64,000 nucleotides of DNA from a virus, in the IMG/VR virus record IMGVR_UViG_3300027754_004232, positions 28,194 to 92,193 of that record, one strand, 5' to 3'. Positions 46,001-51,217 of this stretch are shown here, in pieces. Positions within the stretch are counted from its first letter, which is position 1, and each line of letters begins with the position of its first letter. The translations under genes and the position numbers were made by a program. Below the pieces are notes generated by a model. The model did no database searches. It was not told the origin of the DNA and saw nothing but the letters and a program-made list of their open reading frames with translations.

Positions 46001-48780
46001 GCAGCATTTATTCTTTCCATGTTGCCATTAGGTTTAGCAGTAGGATTCTTGTCTGGATGATTTATTTTTGCAGCAACTCTAAATGCACCCTTTATCACTT
46101 CATCTGTATGAATAACGCCCTTGACCAAATTTAAAATTTCTTCGGGGGAAAAATTTGGTGGAAATGGTTTTGGTCCTACATTATTGCCCTCCATGAATCT
46201 TTGGCGAGAGATTGGTCCACCTAGAGCAGCTTTTCTAAATTTAAATTTGCGAATTTTTTCAAGTTCTTTATTATTGTATGTTGTTTTTATTGAACTTAAT
46301 TCATCAAGAATTCTAGTATCGTAGCTTGTATCTGATTCAGTAGCCGATTGAATATTTTCTTTTCTGTAAGATTTTTTTTCTTTTTTTAAATCATTTATTT
46401 GATTTTGTACATCTGCTTTTTTTAAACTAGAATCTTCTATCCAATCTTTTTGTTTTAATTTTTTAATTATTTCTAATTGAAAAACTTTAGTGCCAACTTC
46501 TTTTCTAAGAATCGAACTAATTGCATCATCACTACCTTTATTTTTTGAATCTATAAATTTATCTTTTGAATCAAAATCAGAACCTTTAATTCCTATCATT
46601 GTTGCTTGTGTTTTATTGAATTTTGGAAAATCAAATCTAGCACCAGAAACTTGAGGTTTTAATCCTGTTTTTTTTGAAATATAAGACTCTAAAAAATACC
46701 CCCTTTTAGAGCCTACTTGTGATGCTAAATATTTTGGATCAACACTAGAATCATTTTTAAATATGCCAGAAACTAATGGTATATTGTTTTTACTTTTTAA
46801 ATTAATGCCCAATTTTTTTTTCTTATTTAAGAATGAATTTAATGTTTTTTGATTGCTTACGAGATTTTTATCTTTTGATATATAATCATCTGGTCCAAAA
46901 TAATAATTTCTAGCACCTTTTGCTCTAAGTATTTCGTTTTGAATTACTTGATATTCTTGAGAAAGCACAGTGTTTTCTATTTTTTTATCTAATGAATTTA
47001 TGTCTTTTTTACCAATAGTATATATATTTATTGATGAATCTTTTATGCTTATTTTTTGTTTTGCTTTTTGTGGTTTATTCCGATATGTAAAAACATCATC
47101 ACCATAAATAAGTGGCGTTCCTTTAGGAAAAGATATTTGATTATTATTTGATTTGGATTGTTTCTTGCTTGGTTCACTTGAAGCTTCTATTATTGCTCCT
47201 TGACCAGGAGTTGCTTGAAAATTATTTATATCTATAGTACCGCCACCAGCATATTTATTTCTTCTTACTTGATTCCTTGGCACAACCATCTCACCTGGCT
47301 CAAGCAAAGCTGGCACTTTATCCCCAGTTCCACTTCCTGGGACTATACCCCCTGTTCTCATCCTAAGAAAACCGCCATATGCCTTTTTATTTGTCCTTGC
47401 AGAAGAATTGTCTGCACCAGCACCTTTTACAAAACCTGTGGCAAAAGAGCCAATTCCTTGACCAATTTTTACAGCAGCAAGGGCAGTAAATAATGGGAGT
47501 AAACCTTTAAGTGAATTAATTAATGACAAAACAGAAGTGGCAGCACCAATGAATGTATCAGCCAAACTTCTAAAGCCAGGGCTATTAACAATACTTCTAC
47601 CAACCTCAAAAAAGCTTTCCTTCAACTTCTGTAGTTTTACAGCAAGAGCATCCTGTGCTTGGCCAGCATTAACGGCTAAAGACACACTACCAGCTTGAGC
47701 TATACCCAATGCCTTCTGTGCAGTAGCAAATTCTTGAATAAGTGGGATAACCTTACTGATCTGCCTATAACCACCTAATTGCTCAACAATGGCACTAAAT
47801 CGGGGGTCTGTTGACCTTAATTCAGAAAGTCCAGCAGATAATCTTTTGACTGCTTCATACGGACCAACAAACTGCTGTTCTAGGCCAGCATCGCCTAAAG
47901 CCCTAGCTTCTTCTGCTGTATACCTAAGATTTATACCAACTTCTTTTAGAGCGTTAGCCGTATCATTTCTTTGTATTCGTGTAAATATAGTTCGCAAACC
48001 AGTACCAATACTTTCGGCACTTTCTCTTGTCGTTTGTCGTACTGATGTAAATAAAGCTATAAGTTCATTTAGTTGACCACCAGCAGCTTTAAATGCACCC
48101 CCTGTCTTTCTAATCGCCTCAATAATGTCTGATGCTTCAACAGCAAACTCACCAGCTACGGCATTAACAGAACCTAAAGCTGCACCAAGATCTTTTGCTT
48201 CGATCTTAAACTGCTTCATAATAGCAATAGCACCTTCAGTCGTATCTTTGAGGTTATCAAAGTTTGGTGCTAAAGCAGCTTGTGCCATTGCTTCTAATGC
48301 ATCTTTAGTTTCAGAAAGAGTTAAGTTAGCTTGTTTTAAAACTACCGCTACGCCAATCAAGTCCTTGCTAGAAACACCTAAATTTTTAGACAAATTTGTT
48401 ACTTGTTGACCTACAGCACCAACATCTTGTACTGTGTCTGAAGAAACTTGTCTCAGCCTAATCATCTCTCTATCAAAATCTACCGCAGCAGAAACAGCTT
48501 CTTTCATTGTGTTGGTAAAAGCAATGATTGATCCAGCAGTAACGGCAAATGCAGCAAACCTTTTGGCAGCAAAGCCAGCTTGTCTACCAAAATTTTCCAT
48601 AGAGTCAGTAGCTTCAGAAATTTGAGACTTTATTTGCCCCAATCCAGAAGCACTACCTCTATCAATACCAAGCTTTACTTGAGTATTAGAATTTAGTGCT
48701 GCATTTAATTGGCTTGAAGCATTCCTCAGAGAAGCACTATTGAGAGCAATATTCAATTGAGCAGTTAAATTAAAAGCCAT
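34054..48780 (-). CDS. giant tail tape measure protein with J-domain and PGE modules
   Basis: A 4908-residue tape measure protein, which sets tail length and guides DNA ejection. The N-terminal ~450 residues carry the classical tape measure domain (AAVDFDREMIRLRQVSSDTV, QANLTLSETKDALEAMAQAA, then ESIGTGLRTIFTRIQR). Further along are seven PGE modules (residues ~473, 1047, 2132, 2190, 3593, 4440 and 4683), a DnaJ-like J-domain at ~870-945 with the HPD motif at 908-910, and hydrophobic spans at ~1093-1150 and ~2647-2670. Pro-Val/Thr-Ala repeats lie at ~1340-1597 and ~2020-2073, and Gln/Lys-rich coiled coils near 2900-3400. It is far longer than typical tape measures. AGG seven bases before the ATG serves as ribosome site, and a terminator lies just upstream. 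Confidence 0.93.
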   Translation of the reverse strand: MAFNLTAQLNIALNSASLRNASSQLNAALNSNTQVKLGIDRGSASGLGQIKSQISEATDSMENFGRQAGFAAKRFAAFAVTAGSIIAFTNTMKEAVSAAVDFDREMIRLRQVSSDTVQDVGAVGQQVTNLSKNLGVSSKDLIGVAVVLKQANLTLSETKDALEAMAQAALAPNFDNLKDTTEGAIAIMKQFKIEAKDLGAALGSVNAVAGEFAVEASDIIEAIRKTGGAFKAAGGQLNELIALFTSVRQTTRESAESIGTGLRTIFTRIQRNDTANALKEVGINLRYTAEEARALGDAGLEQQFVGPYEAVKRLSAGLSELRSTDPRFSAIVEQLGGYRQISKVIPLIQEFATAQKALGIAQAGSVSLAVNAGQAQDALAVKLQKLKESFFEVGRSIVNSPGFRSLADTFIGAATSVLSLINSLKGLLPLFTALAAVKIGQGIGSFATGFVKGAGADNSSARTNKKAYGGFLRMRTGGIVPGSGTGDKVPALLEPGEMVVPRNQVRRNKYAGGGTIDINNFQATPGQGAIIEASSEPSKKQSKSNNNQISFPKGTPLIYGDDVFTYRNKPQKAKQKISIKDSSINIYTIGKKDINSLDKKIENTVLSQEYQVIQNEILRAKGARNYYFGPDDYISKDKNLVSNQKTLNSFLNKKKKLGINLKSKNNIPLVSGIFKNDSSVDPKYLASQVGSKRGYFLESYISKKTGLKPQVSGARFDFPKFNKTQATMIGIKGSDFDSKDKFIDSKNKGSDDAISSILRKEVGTKVFQLEIIKKLKQKDWIEDSSLKKADVQNQINDLKKEKKSYRKENIQSATESDTSYDTRILDELSSIKTTYNNKELEKIRKFKFRKAALGGPISRQRFMEGNNVGPKPFPPNFSPEEILNLVKGVIHTDEVIKGAFRVAAKINHPDKNPTAKPNGNMERINAALKTLLDRNSLRKARAEAGPKTTTPPPKSNAQSEDEMFRSIFKDPPTKAQARSQWQGTNPETFTKPNRFDSFEAARGIRPNEEAKERAKTDNASTAYSQRQKAAKAKRGGYFEGGPIVRMKKGGIVPGSGSGDKVRALLEPGELVVPKNQVARQKFGKGGGPERLTVGDKSMLLGVSLGVVGGMVPFAAGILGGDSILGDDPSIGPFMGYFSGLVVGSMASGFGLGALGNKAGKKIFSSPKQIEEKKQAKKLEAESKIRKQYEKRNIADRRSILLPSGGDMGESNILKSFVYPGELVGSRGGDSGRLLTDFNQSDTYDARKNIEFKGERRKQKFAEKYLGIKKAKGIFGGVRDTLSKLNPLNLLKPNLKKDPKTGKLISDTKEFKKFQYERQVKRGHREYVNQAGRRPDEDEATVKPVVSEPVSKPIATAPTAKPGISEKEALAAWLKIDDEGMENPKVKSALAAWDKIYNEDIASPEAKSALAAWTKIYDEKPQGPKFNERLNKARADLNKAKSESQGPNWLERKNEASRILQEEKAKARGPNWEERKNEARRILDEIRKTGKPYVPAPTAKPVVSTPTAKPVVSAPVPKPTATATAPIPTAKPVVSAPTAKPVVSAPVPKPTATATAPIPTAKPVVSAPVPKPTATATATAPIPTKPKPTAKPVVKPKNLEEFTNALSPKQLADFKEKIKTAKEIIVNARTSGSMKLKSVGFNFLGTKFNVTANKDLADKGTTKPTEVKPTYDLKGVKSLDELLSKLPPKHSEELRAKLNRAQDKFSQTKNIKDLKFDYDFGDKRGPLNIQLDKDVIKFGTIGTFPWKPKTPKEKRTEELRVATERNARKKAENIARTAKAEKNRNLASASTADATKAKTDNASSLSSIISGIDEENQQNKTFGIARDTKVFEGSDQYKELQKKLALDRQRREGRGLPNPKESLEPKNLIGINENYKAPQEQQQVDPKRFKFFSDIPGTSPQAQRLRMQREERDFNENLNIKIARSQKTKKEPRTPKTESERYNISRKQSAPAQEKTLFDEMELAKIGSYGTQEQKIKDNADALKRLRDTSAENRIKGNLRLNERQSNRVRERGIANENLAENLRSLRSTATAKPVVSETKPQAQATIPIAIAKPVVSELKPQAQAAKPIVSLPNTQIPEDNYDPYAKVKKPRKPRKPRATKNTSNTASYDAQEAEYQRLLAGIAATSRTKKGRFATGGLVPGTGNSDTVPMDLPEGSFVIRKSSVNKIGADNLAKASRFASGGTVPALVMPGEYIYSPQEANKIGSSKLHAMNQFAKFARGGSVKLGKGGTPLSEDNTFDPADPRKMARLAKQLVDQQMQNNPDLTRSQARTKAATSYNDIKTKGQKLVDTSAEANRLKQQLERSTKTLEDQQTVTENLSKGIKGLEAAQKKQEAFLRANPGDARAQKKLDSVNNQLADKRRELVSEKSRLVPLQKTVAADQAKYKTAEDEQSKAKVDLDQYKVNKSGEVTKNNKVVGEQSSRGPGSISDIVKQKTANFEATFNRKATKEDKKNLKQEALGEYRTGVEKQVRADAVKRGKPVNDIQVQSVVDNYVNQASKGQRKLQTNAQGEITGDTGLGKKLVGGGYKETGELTKGGALKDFGERALFGAKRTDFETGSEGDQQFKQSRGSTVANRLTTAAVGASFLSERIKSSGGTAAGIVSKGEGDTVKVDEGAASSFKSAQAFGAALSSASTYAAVAGQSLAKFGPVVAGVGAGIAGIVGAIEGYHNGIKQAEAEIREAKIAQALNNLQNIFERVSSGLLEVNDSTLRKISENQKVVTEENATKAYEESGGNNSSFMKGLNTISFGLTGTDVNQKKYNETLSKSSKETNAAQIGPLTNVLNKYSEQIGKDAALKIKSGGGDIATTNFEDLKGGLLKDLRSAGGGSGKEQIAKIASAQDISIADAEKQFIKTLQESFQAEKIKSVTTKAVQENARAINSMQSLSNAVNAAAASADSFSSKLDTNSSLFEGSIGSTKLTSFAEKSGGSTPDFAKFNAAITESSGALGVYGEQFKSQGNAVNAASQILPDILAQSVANPISGKDTSTQITDALKEGLKARGITGAAADQVVSSVGGKVSSEDFTKLLAEAGGDVSKATQKLMSDISDPLISAFNEIDSKLTDAGNKYISGLEDLAKRQKAIGDQIGKLSELRSKSRSFAANEIQRLPGVQQGAAESINLQGARNDFSEQQQRLTGFGAGAAENPAAIASRLKSTQQQIRVQEEKVLNTNKSTNGGADFRSAALELTKLKSQSSNLNDALKSLTDQSKKLEAAQAKLSQVRQNIDEKRSLGRKLLTQGPEEQQKMLQGQAIFNQVQASGGSLQGMSTEQNAILFDFLDNFGAAGKKIQDQILDANGYGAGKDDKAEEKALIAEQARIFAQQEEAQRQIIANQQSLQQDYFSNLDSRNEKFYSELQKFTQEMQKNSLSAEKGKEQQKVAQIKDVQKEGKFLGESGFNTKEDFQKLNTYKGQVTALAKNKQEQTSLAEKGERKVPTNIKTVGGVITNTSEIENTLVNEGGYKASEAQKIREITQEKISEGKGKDSLRLARNQFHEQKGKELNTEQTKIQGDFKGSGIEEKLNSLAQKLAGNEISFDQFDRALASIKELQLGVGEGLSTAATNAEARIKALNEAINGLGGIQQLPSAEAKPQVSAFAVGGSVFKPRGTDTVPAMLTPGEFVVNRSATQQNLPLLQSINSGKTSYLAGGGIAGYINNTINNASSNLEFMNSDEYKNAIKQKYLQVASFSGELKTKADKLNEEKRNDDYLKESNVVFGSSRNWPSTINKAITKSDEKQNIIKLYNENFTTLANKTVESGKLGKELDNYDVGLSKESKLNLFNSQAEIDKKSRDRGIDYFSSEYRTIKDEISSGQGAAVVQNSLLSTLSLGVSNLIPSKAEFDKYFPETNLGKKQIKVNESSKGYVDFALGIKQKGQMNYTQEINDAKKQFDKRIAEEKQKIADEQQRLKNEKEAKFKKDTAAKLDTSNVLDKQGAIAKTKDIEKQKAKLKESGIQGDYVNSGLINEVGSQNVDKFIKEKGAKEDNYFFRRKGSPEAIAKIYLQREAQAQAIIGKMKLIQDNPEEDPTGITPKFAFEVGQQELQKLIKGEETTIDKKSLSNISAGQKKIVDSFITMNSFEKAATSKGPEMASYIETYGKAITKDPQVLVEKLIKEKAKRSDISGDPEFITAQAQGIFEALMFLDREGKANKLFASTNQIKKGRGFLEVLEEKSDKNIQSFTRFGKLTGNGIGENGIGNVNFGKKVDTEIDFSATDFRTAVPQMDNEQIIEVLMAKGLYPYKSGLDNNVLKALDATASISNYGYLNFPANKEDVVQGLMDGGLFRVNSFPKQDDEGKTIFERQATIALLENKNTYQRLVEISKQIKGDGQEPNKKAESDPNSKSQTNVVKSSNGPLPSDDANSIANRTRRGEITPQQGGVQLVNQIDDRNQADEIAALEQGDNEGRIRIMQKYQRMRDARATGMSVGGVVNYLATGGNVPSYRPNPNPSYFKPKGTDTVPAMLSPGEFVINAGATAKHGDLLSAINSGQDVGYSATGGLIEYLAYGDSSTSFEKRLKNAGITQKGMMEAIQSGDKQQIYEMNLKAGDAQRNSRNEVLSKNFEKQLGFNFFKGPDANKKAGVSRIGDAGNYAEGPQELGSYAIETKPIQLAKEQEQKQEQQKQKQTRTMPLLPPTQPTTTPPDVKDKKPDNTNAVVKTDPKQSIGEIEQLKAKMEALQAQQDAMANEELYFSKGGIPSSSSDTIPAMLTPGEFVVNARQSSKNASLLHAINTGKDVEGFANGGTVGYYAGGRTNSGGKTSGLLLQAAITFNNGTSRFDAAISRMNRPDGGSNNNNQINIAKSSFEELSRILKTEIKIGSGPIDKFNNAVTQFGTNSTGFNSGFSSSLEKFKTYVDELSAAINRIPGTLNLEIMGTLNASLNVNFDTSSVYAAVTDATESLKGWITSEIDRQITDEMG
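43990..44760 (-). repeat. Pro-Val-Ser/Ala-Thr repeat tract in the tape measure gene
   Basis: The tract encodes repeats of TAKPVVSAPVPKPTATATAP type. At DNA level a unit close to GAAACGACTGGCTTTGCAG recurs (near 44093, 44153, 44181, 44243 and 44271, with diverged copies near 44742, 42617 and 42675). Near-identical neighbouring copies suggest recent expansion. It would form an extended, flexible segment inside the tape measure. Confidence 0.75.
45946..46170 (-). other. DnaJ-like J-domain inside the tape measure protein
   Basis: Residues ~870-945 read as helix I (FSPEEILNLVKGVI), helix II ending in AFRVAAKINHPDKNP (HPD encoded at 46051-46059), a loop, and helix III MERINAALKTLLD, then a basic helix. 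Order, spacing and the invariant His-Pro-Asp match J-domains that recruit and stimulate Hsp70 (DnaK). No J-domain was noticed elsewhere in the window. Confidence 0.78.
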
Positions 48781-48800
48781 TTTTATACCTCAATAAAAAA

Positions 48801-48844
48801 GGGCAGAGCATAAGCGTAGTTACTTCTACGATTAAACCCTGCCC
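48801..48844 (-). terminator. rho-independent terminator upstream of the tape measure gene
   Basis: In - strand sense a stem of CGTAG and CTACG around a six-base loop sits inside an outer stem GGGCAG/CTGCCC, followed by a run of six T. It lies in the 84-base gap between the chaperone-like gene and the tape measure start and would reduce read-through into the 14.7 kb gene. Confidence 0.68.
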
Positions 48845-48864
48845 ATCTATGCGATACTGTCCGT

Positions 48865-49737
48865 TTAGTTCTCAACGACCTTTGCTGGTTCAACAACAAC
48901 TGCTGGTGCTTCTGTTGTTTTAACAGCTTCAACCTTTTCTTCAATCGGCTTACCTTCGTCATCAAGGAATGGAGAGAAGTCAACAACATAATCTCCTTCC
49001 TCGTTAACTCGATTGCCATTAATATCAATGAGTTCACCAGCCTCACTAATATACCTACCATCCTTATTGACTAGCCTACCCTCAGAATCAACCCTTCGCC
49101 CTGTCTTATCAACTAAATGCAACTCTTCATCCACAAAGTTATATTTAGCTAAAAACTGGTTCTCAGGGAGCTTCTTTTCATAATCTGGATCAAGATTATA
49201 AAGCAACATAGCGAGGCTTCCTGCTGCCTGTCCAGTTGCTGGATCGTCATCTCTATTCAAGTAATCTTCATAATTACCAAAATATGTTTTCCCTGTCTCT
49301 GAATACACCGTACACGAACTAACCCAGTAATTGAATTGGGCATTATCTGCTTGACCTTCAGCAGTATTATTATCTAGAGATGATCGCTCAGAGGTTAAAG
49401 ACCTGAGTTCTGCACGATCTTTCCTCATTTCAAGAGCTAAGTCCTTAGCCTGATTGAGTTTAATACCGCCAGACTTAATCTTTCTTTCTGCCCCATTAAT
49501 TTTTTCCAACAATTTGCGATATTCAGCTTCTTTGTTATCATCCCAAAGATTCTGCTCTCGCATAACATTATTAACTTTACCACGAAGAATTGCACCAGAT
49601 TCAACGGCATCTCGAAATGCCTTATTATAAATCTTTTGCCCTTCCTGCCTTTGTTTAACATTAGGTCGAACAACACAAAGTTCGATTTCTTTGCTATCCA
49701 AAGTCACCTTAAACTGCTTCTTATTTGTGACACTCAT
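48865..49737 (-). CDS. tail assembly chaperone-like protein with turn repeats, paralog 1
   Basis: A 290-residue protein. The N-terminal two thirds (VRPNVKQRQEGQKIYNKAFRDA, QNLWDDNKEAEYRKLLEKI, then a helical region and NYWVSSCTVYSETGKTYFGNY) parallel the product of 50107 (QPDRHIRHIAQEIFIESF, NNVWDDEKEKQIVQMPKDI). Position just before the tape measure is typical of tail assembly chaperones. Around residues 208-255 short turn repeats occur (LVDKTGRRVDSEGRLVNKDG), a ladder of strand-DxxG turns. The tail is acidic then Ala/Val-rich. No convincing slippery site for a frameshifted product was seen. Confidence 0.62.
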   Translation of the reverse strand: MSVTNKKQFKVTLDSKEIELCVVRPNVKQRQEGQKIYNKAFRDAVESGAILRGKVNNVMREQNLWDDNKEAEYRKLLEKINGAERKIKSGGIKLNQAKDLALEMRKDRAELRSLTSERSSLDNNTAEGQADNAQFNYWVSSCTVYSETGKTYFGNYEDYLNRDDDPATGQAAGSLAMLLYNLDPDYEKKLPENQFLAKYNFVDEELHLVDKTGRRVDSEGRLVNKDGRYISEAGELIDINGNRVNEEGDYVVDFSPFLDDEGKPIEEKVEAVKTTEAPAVVVEPAKVVEN

Positions 49738-49739
49738 AA

Positions 49740-50105
49740 CTAATCCTCCTTTTGCTTAAGAATATTCTGGTGTCTGTTCCAATAAACAATATACTGCATT
49801 ATCTCATTTTCACAAGATCTAATTTGATGATTGCCATTATTTAAAACATTTGTTCTACACAAATCCCATAGTTCCCTCCACTTTCTTTGTTTGTCAGTTA
49901 AATCCGCTTCGCTTATTCCATATCCCCAAATCTCTCCAAAGTTTTGCTCAAAAGAAGAAAGAGCACCAATAAATGATGTTCTTAGCTTGGTAGTTATAAT
50001 TTTTTGCAATCTTGATTTTGATTCAGTTTCATACTTTTTTTTGTTTCTATCCTCATCTTTTTTGGAAAAGTTAGAAGCATCTTCCATTTGTGAGTATATA
50101 TCCAT
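49740..50105 (-). CDS. small tail-module protein
   Basis: A protein of about 121 residues, basic and helical (KYETESKSRLQKIITTKLRTSF; WRELWDLCRTNVLNNGNHQIRSCENEIM), with no recognised family. The ATG at 50105 follows GGAGGT by seven bases, a near-perfect ribosome site; an in-frame ATG at 50123 lies upstream of it and is rejected. It sits between two paralogous proteins, all in one run without gaps, so it is probably involved in tail assembly. Confidence 0.6.
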   Translation of the reverse strand: MDIYSQMEDASNFSKKDEDRNKKKYETESKSRLQKIITTKLRTSFIGALSSFEQNFGEIWGYGISEADLTDKQRKWRELWDLCRTNVLNNGNHQIRSCENEIMQYIVYWNRHQNILKQKED

Positions 50106-50106
50106 T

Positions 50107-51153
50107 TTACTTACCTCCAGCATTCATTTGCATTTGAATATCCCTTATGGAGTCGGGCATATTTTCTTCTGCAAGAGTGCCATGTTTTTTTAGAGCTTGT
50201 GTTCTTTCTTTCTTAATCATCCTTGCATTCATGTCATTTAAAGATTCTATCTTCTTAGCATCTTCCTTGCTTTCTGCAATTATAAATATTTCTTTACTAT
50301 TTCTTATTTTATCATTTGATAGTAATCCATCTATTCCAGTTTCTATTCCTTTTTTAACCCTTTTCCTTCTTTGTAGAATTAACCATCCATCAAGCATGTC
50401 ATCGTCTTCTAAAACTTCTTCTGATGGAGATTCTGGATGCTCATATATATTATCATAGAGTGATGACCAAATGATAACGCTTTTTTGTTCTTCTGTTAAA
50501 TCTACAGCAGGAACGCCAAATAGATTATTCTCAGACTTTCTACATGACCATGTAGATCGCCAAGGATCTGTTCTGGCTATTTCTCTAAAATCAGAATCAG
50601 ATATTTTATTTTCAACAAATACTGAAGTGGCATCTTCTAAAAGTGGTTCTGTCTGCTTCCAAAATTCATCGCCTTCCCAAACTCTAGTTCCGTCTTCAAA
50701 CAAAAGCCCTTTACCAACTAAATACCTCATTTTATTCATGGAGGCAGTACCCTCACAGGATAAATGATTGTAGGTACTTTTTTCTCTGTATAATTCAGAG
50801 TATGATTCCTTTGCTATTTTAAGCATTTTTCTAATTAATTTTCGTTCTTCTGTTTTGAATGTGGCTTCAAATAATCTTACTTTTAATTCTTCAATATCCT
50901 TTGGCATTTGAACGATTTGTTTTTCTTTCTCATCATCCCATACATTGTTGCTATACATGAAGAATTCTAATTCTTCTTGATTGTATAGACCTTCTAATGC
51001 TGCTTCTTCAAATGATTCTATGAATATTTCTTGAGCGATGTGGCGAATGTGGCGATCTGGCTGTTTAAGCAAATAGACTTTTCCGTTGATTTTACAACGA
51101 AAAAATCCAGTAATAATTCTACTAATATATAATTCCTTCTTAAACTGTTCCAT
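50107..51153 (-). CDS. tail assembly chaperone-like protein, paralog 2
   Basis: A 348-residue helical protein. The beginning (ISRIITGFFRCKINGKVYLLKQPDRHIRHIAQ, then NNVWDDEKEKQIVQMPKDIEELK and a long helix with ERKLIRKMLKIAK) resembles the 290-residue protein nearer the tape measure. The C-terminal half (CRKSENNLFGVPAVDLTEEQKSVIIWSSLYDNI) is extra. It is preceded by a strong terminator, yet no GGTGTATTA motif was found in that gap, so its promoter or read-through mechanism is unclear. A chaperone or structural role is inferred from position. Confidence 0.58.
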   Translation of the reverse strand: MEQFKKELYISRIITGFFRCKINGKVYLLKQPDRHIRHIAQEIFIESFEEAALEGLYNQEELEFFMYSNNVWDDEKEKQIVQMPKDIEELKVRLFEATFKTEERKLIRKMLKIAKESYSELYREKSTYNHLSCEGTASMNKMRYLVGKGLLFEDGTRVWEGDEFWKQTEPLLEDATSVFVENKISDSDFREIARTDPWRSTWSCRKSENNLFGVPAVDLTEEQKSVIIWSSLYDNIYEHPESPSEEVLEDDDMLDGWLILQRRKRVKKGIETGIDGLLSNDKIRNSKEIFIIAESKEDAKKIESLNDMNARMIKKERTQALKKHGTLAEENMPDSIRDIQMQMNAGGK

Positions 51154-51173
51154 CCTATATTCCTAAAAATAAG

Positions 51174-51197
51174 GGGCAACAGGTTCCCCTGCTGCCC
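51174..51197 (-). terminator. rho-independent terminator downstream of the tail tube gene
   Basis: In - strand sense GGGCAGCAGG pairs with CCTGTTGCCC across the tetraloop GGAA, giving ten base pairs including one G-U wobble, followed by CTTATTTTT. It lies 21 bases after the end of the tail tube-like gene and would limit transcription into the chaperone region. Confidence 0.82.
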
Positions 51198-51217
51198 ACA
51201 TATTTATTTACAAACTA

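Larger units (their letters stand above)
34570..47362 (-). repeat. seven dispersed PGE modules in the tape measure gene
   Basis: Modules of ~40-55 residues share the pattern GG-x-VPG/KPKG, then (S/T)DTVPAMLTPGEFVV or KVPALLEPGEMVV, then N/R, a helix and a closing GG. Approximate positions: 47236-47362, 45520-45640, 42240-42385, 42115-42240, 37850-38000, 35310-35460 and 34570-34730. The two left-most in the protein are most alike, as are the last three, so two subfamilies exist. PGE(F/M)VV modules recur in tape measures of other phages. Confidence 0.75.

Noticed and set aside
48783-49061. Alternative frame at the end of the chaperone-like gene, possible frameshift extension
   Set aside because: No X-XXY-YYZ heptamer in the right frame was found, the product is a Leu/Lys/Gln-rich shadow, and the frame runs through the terminator hairpin.
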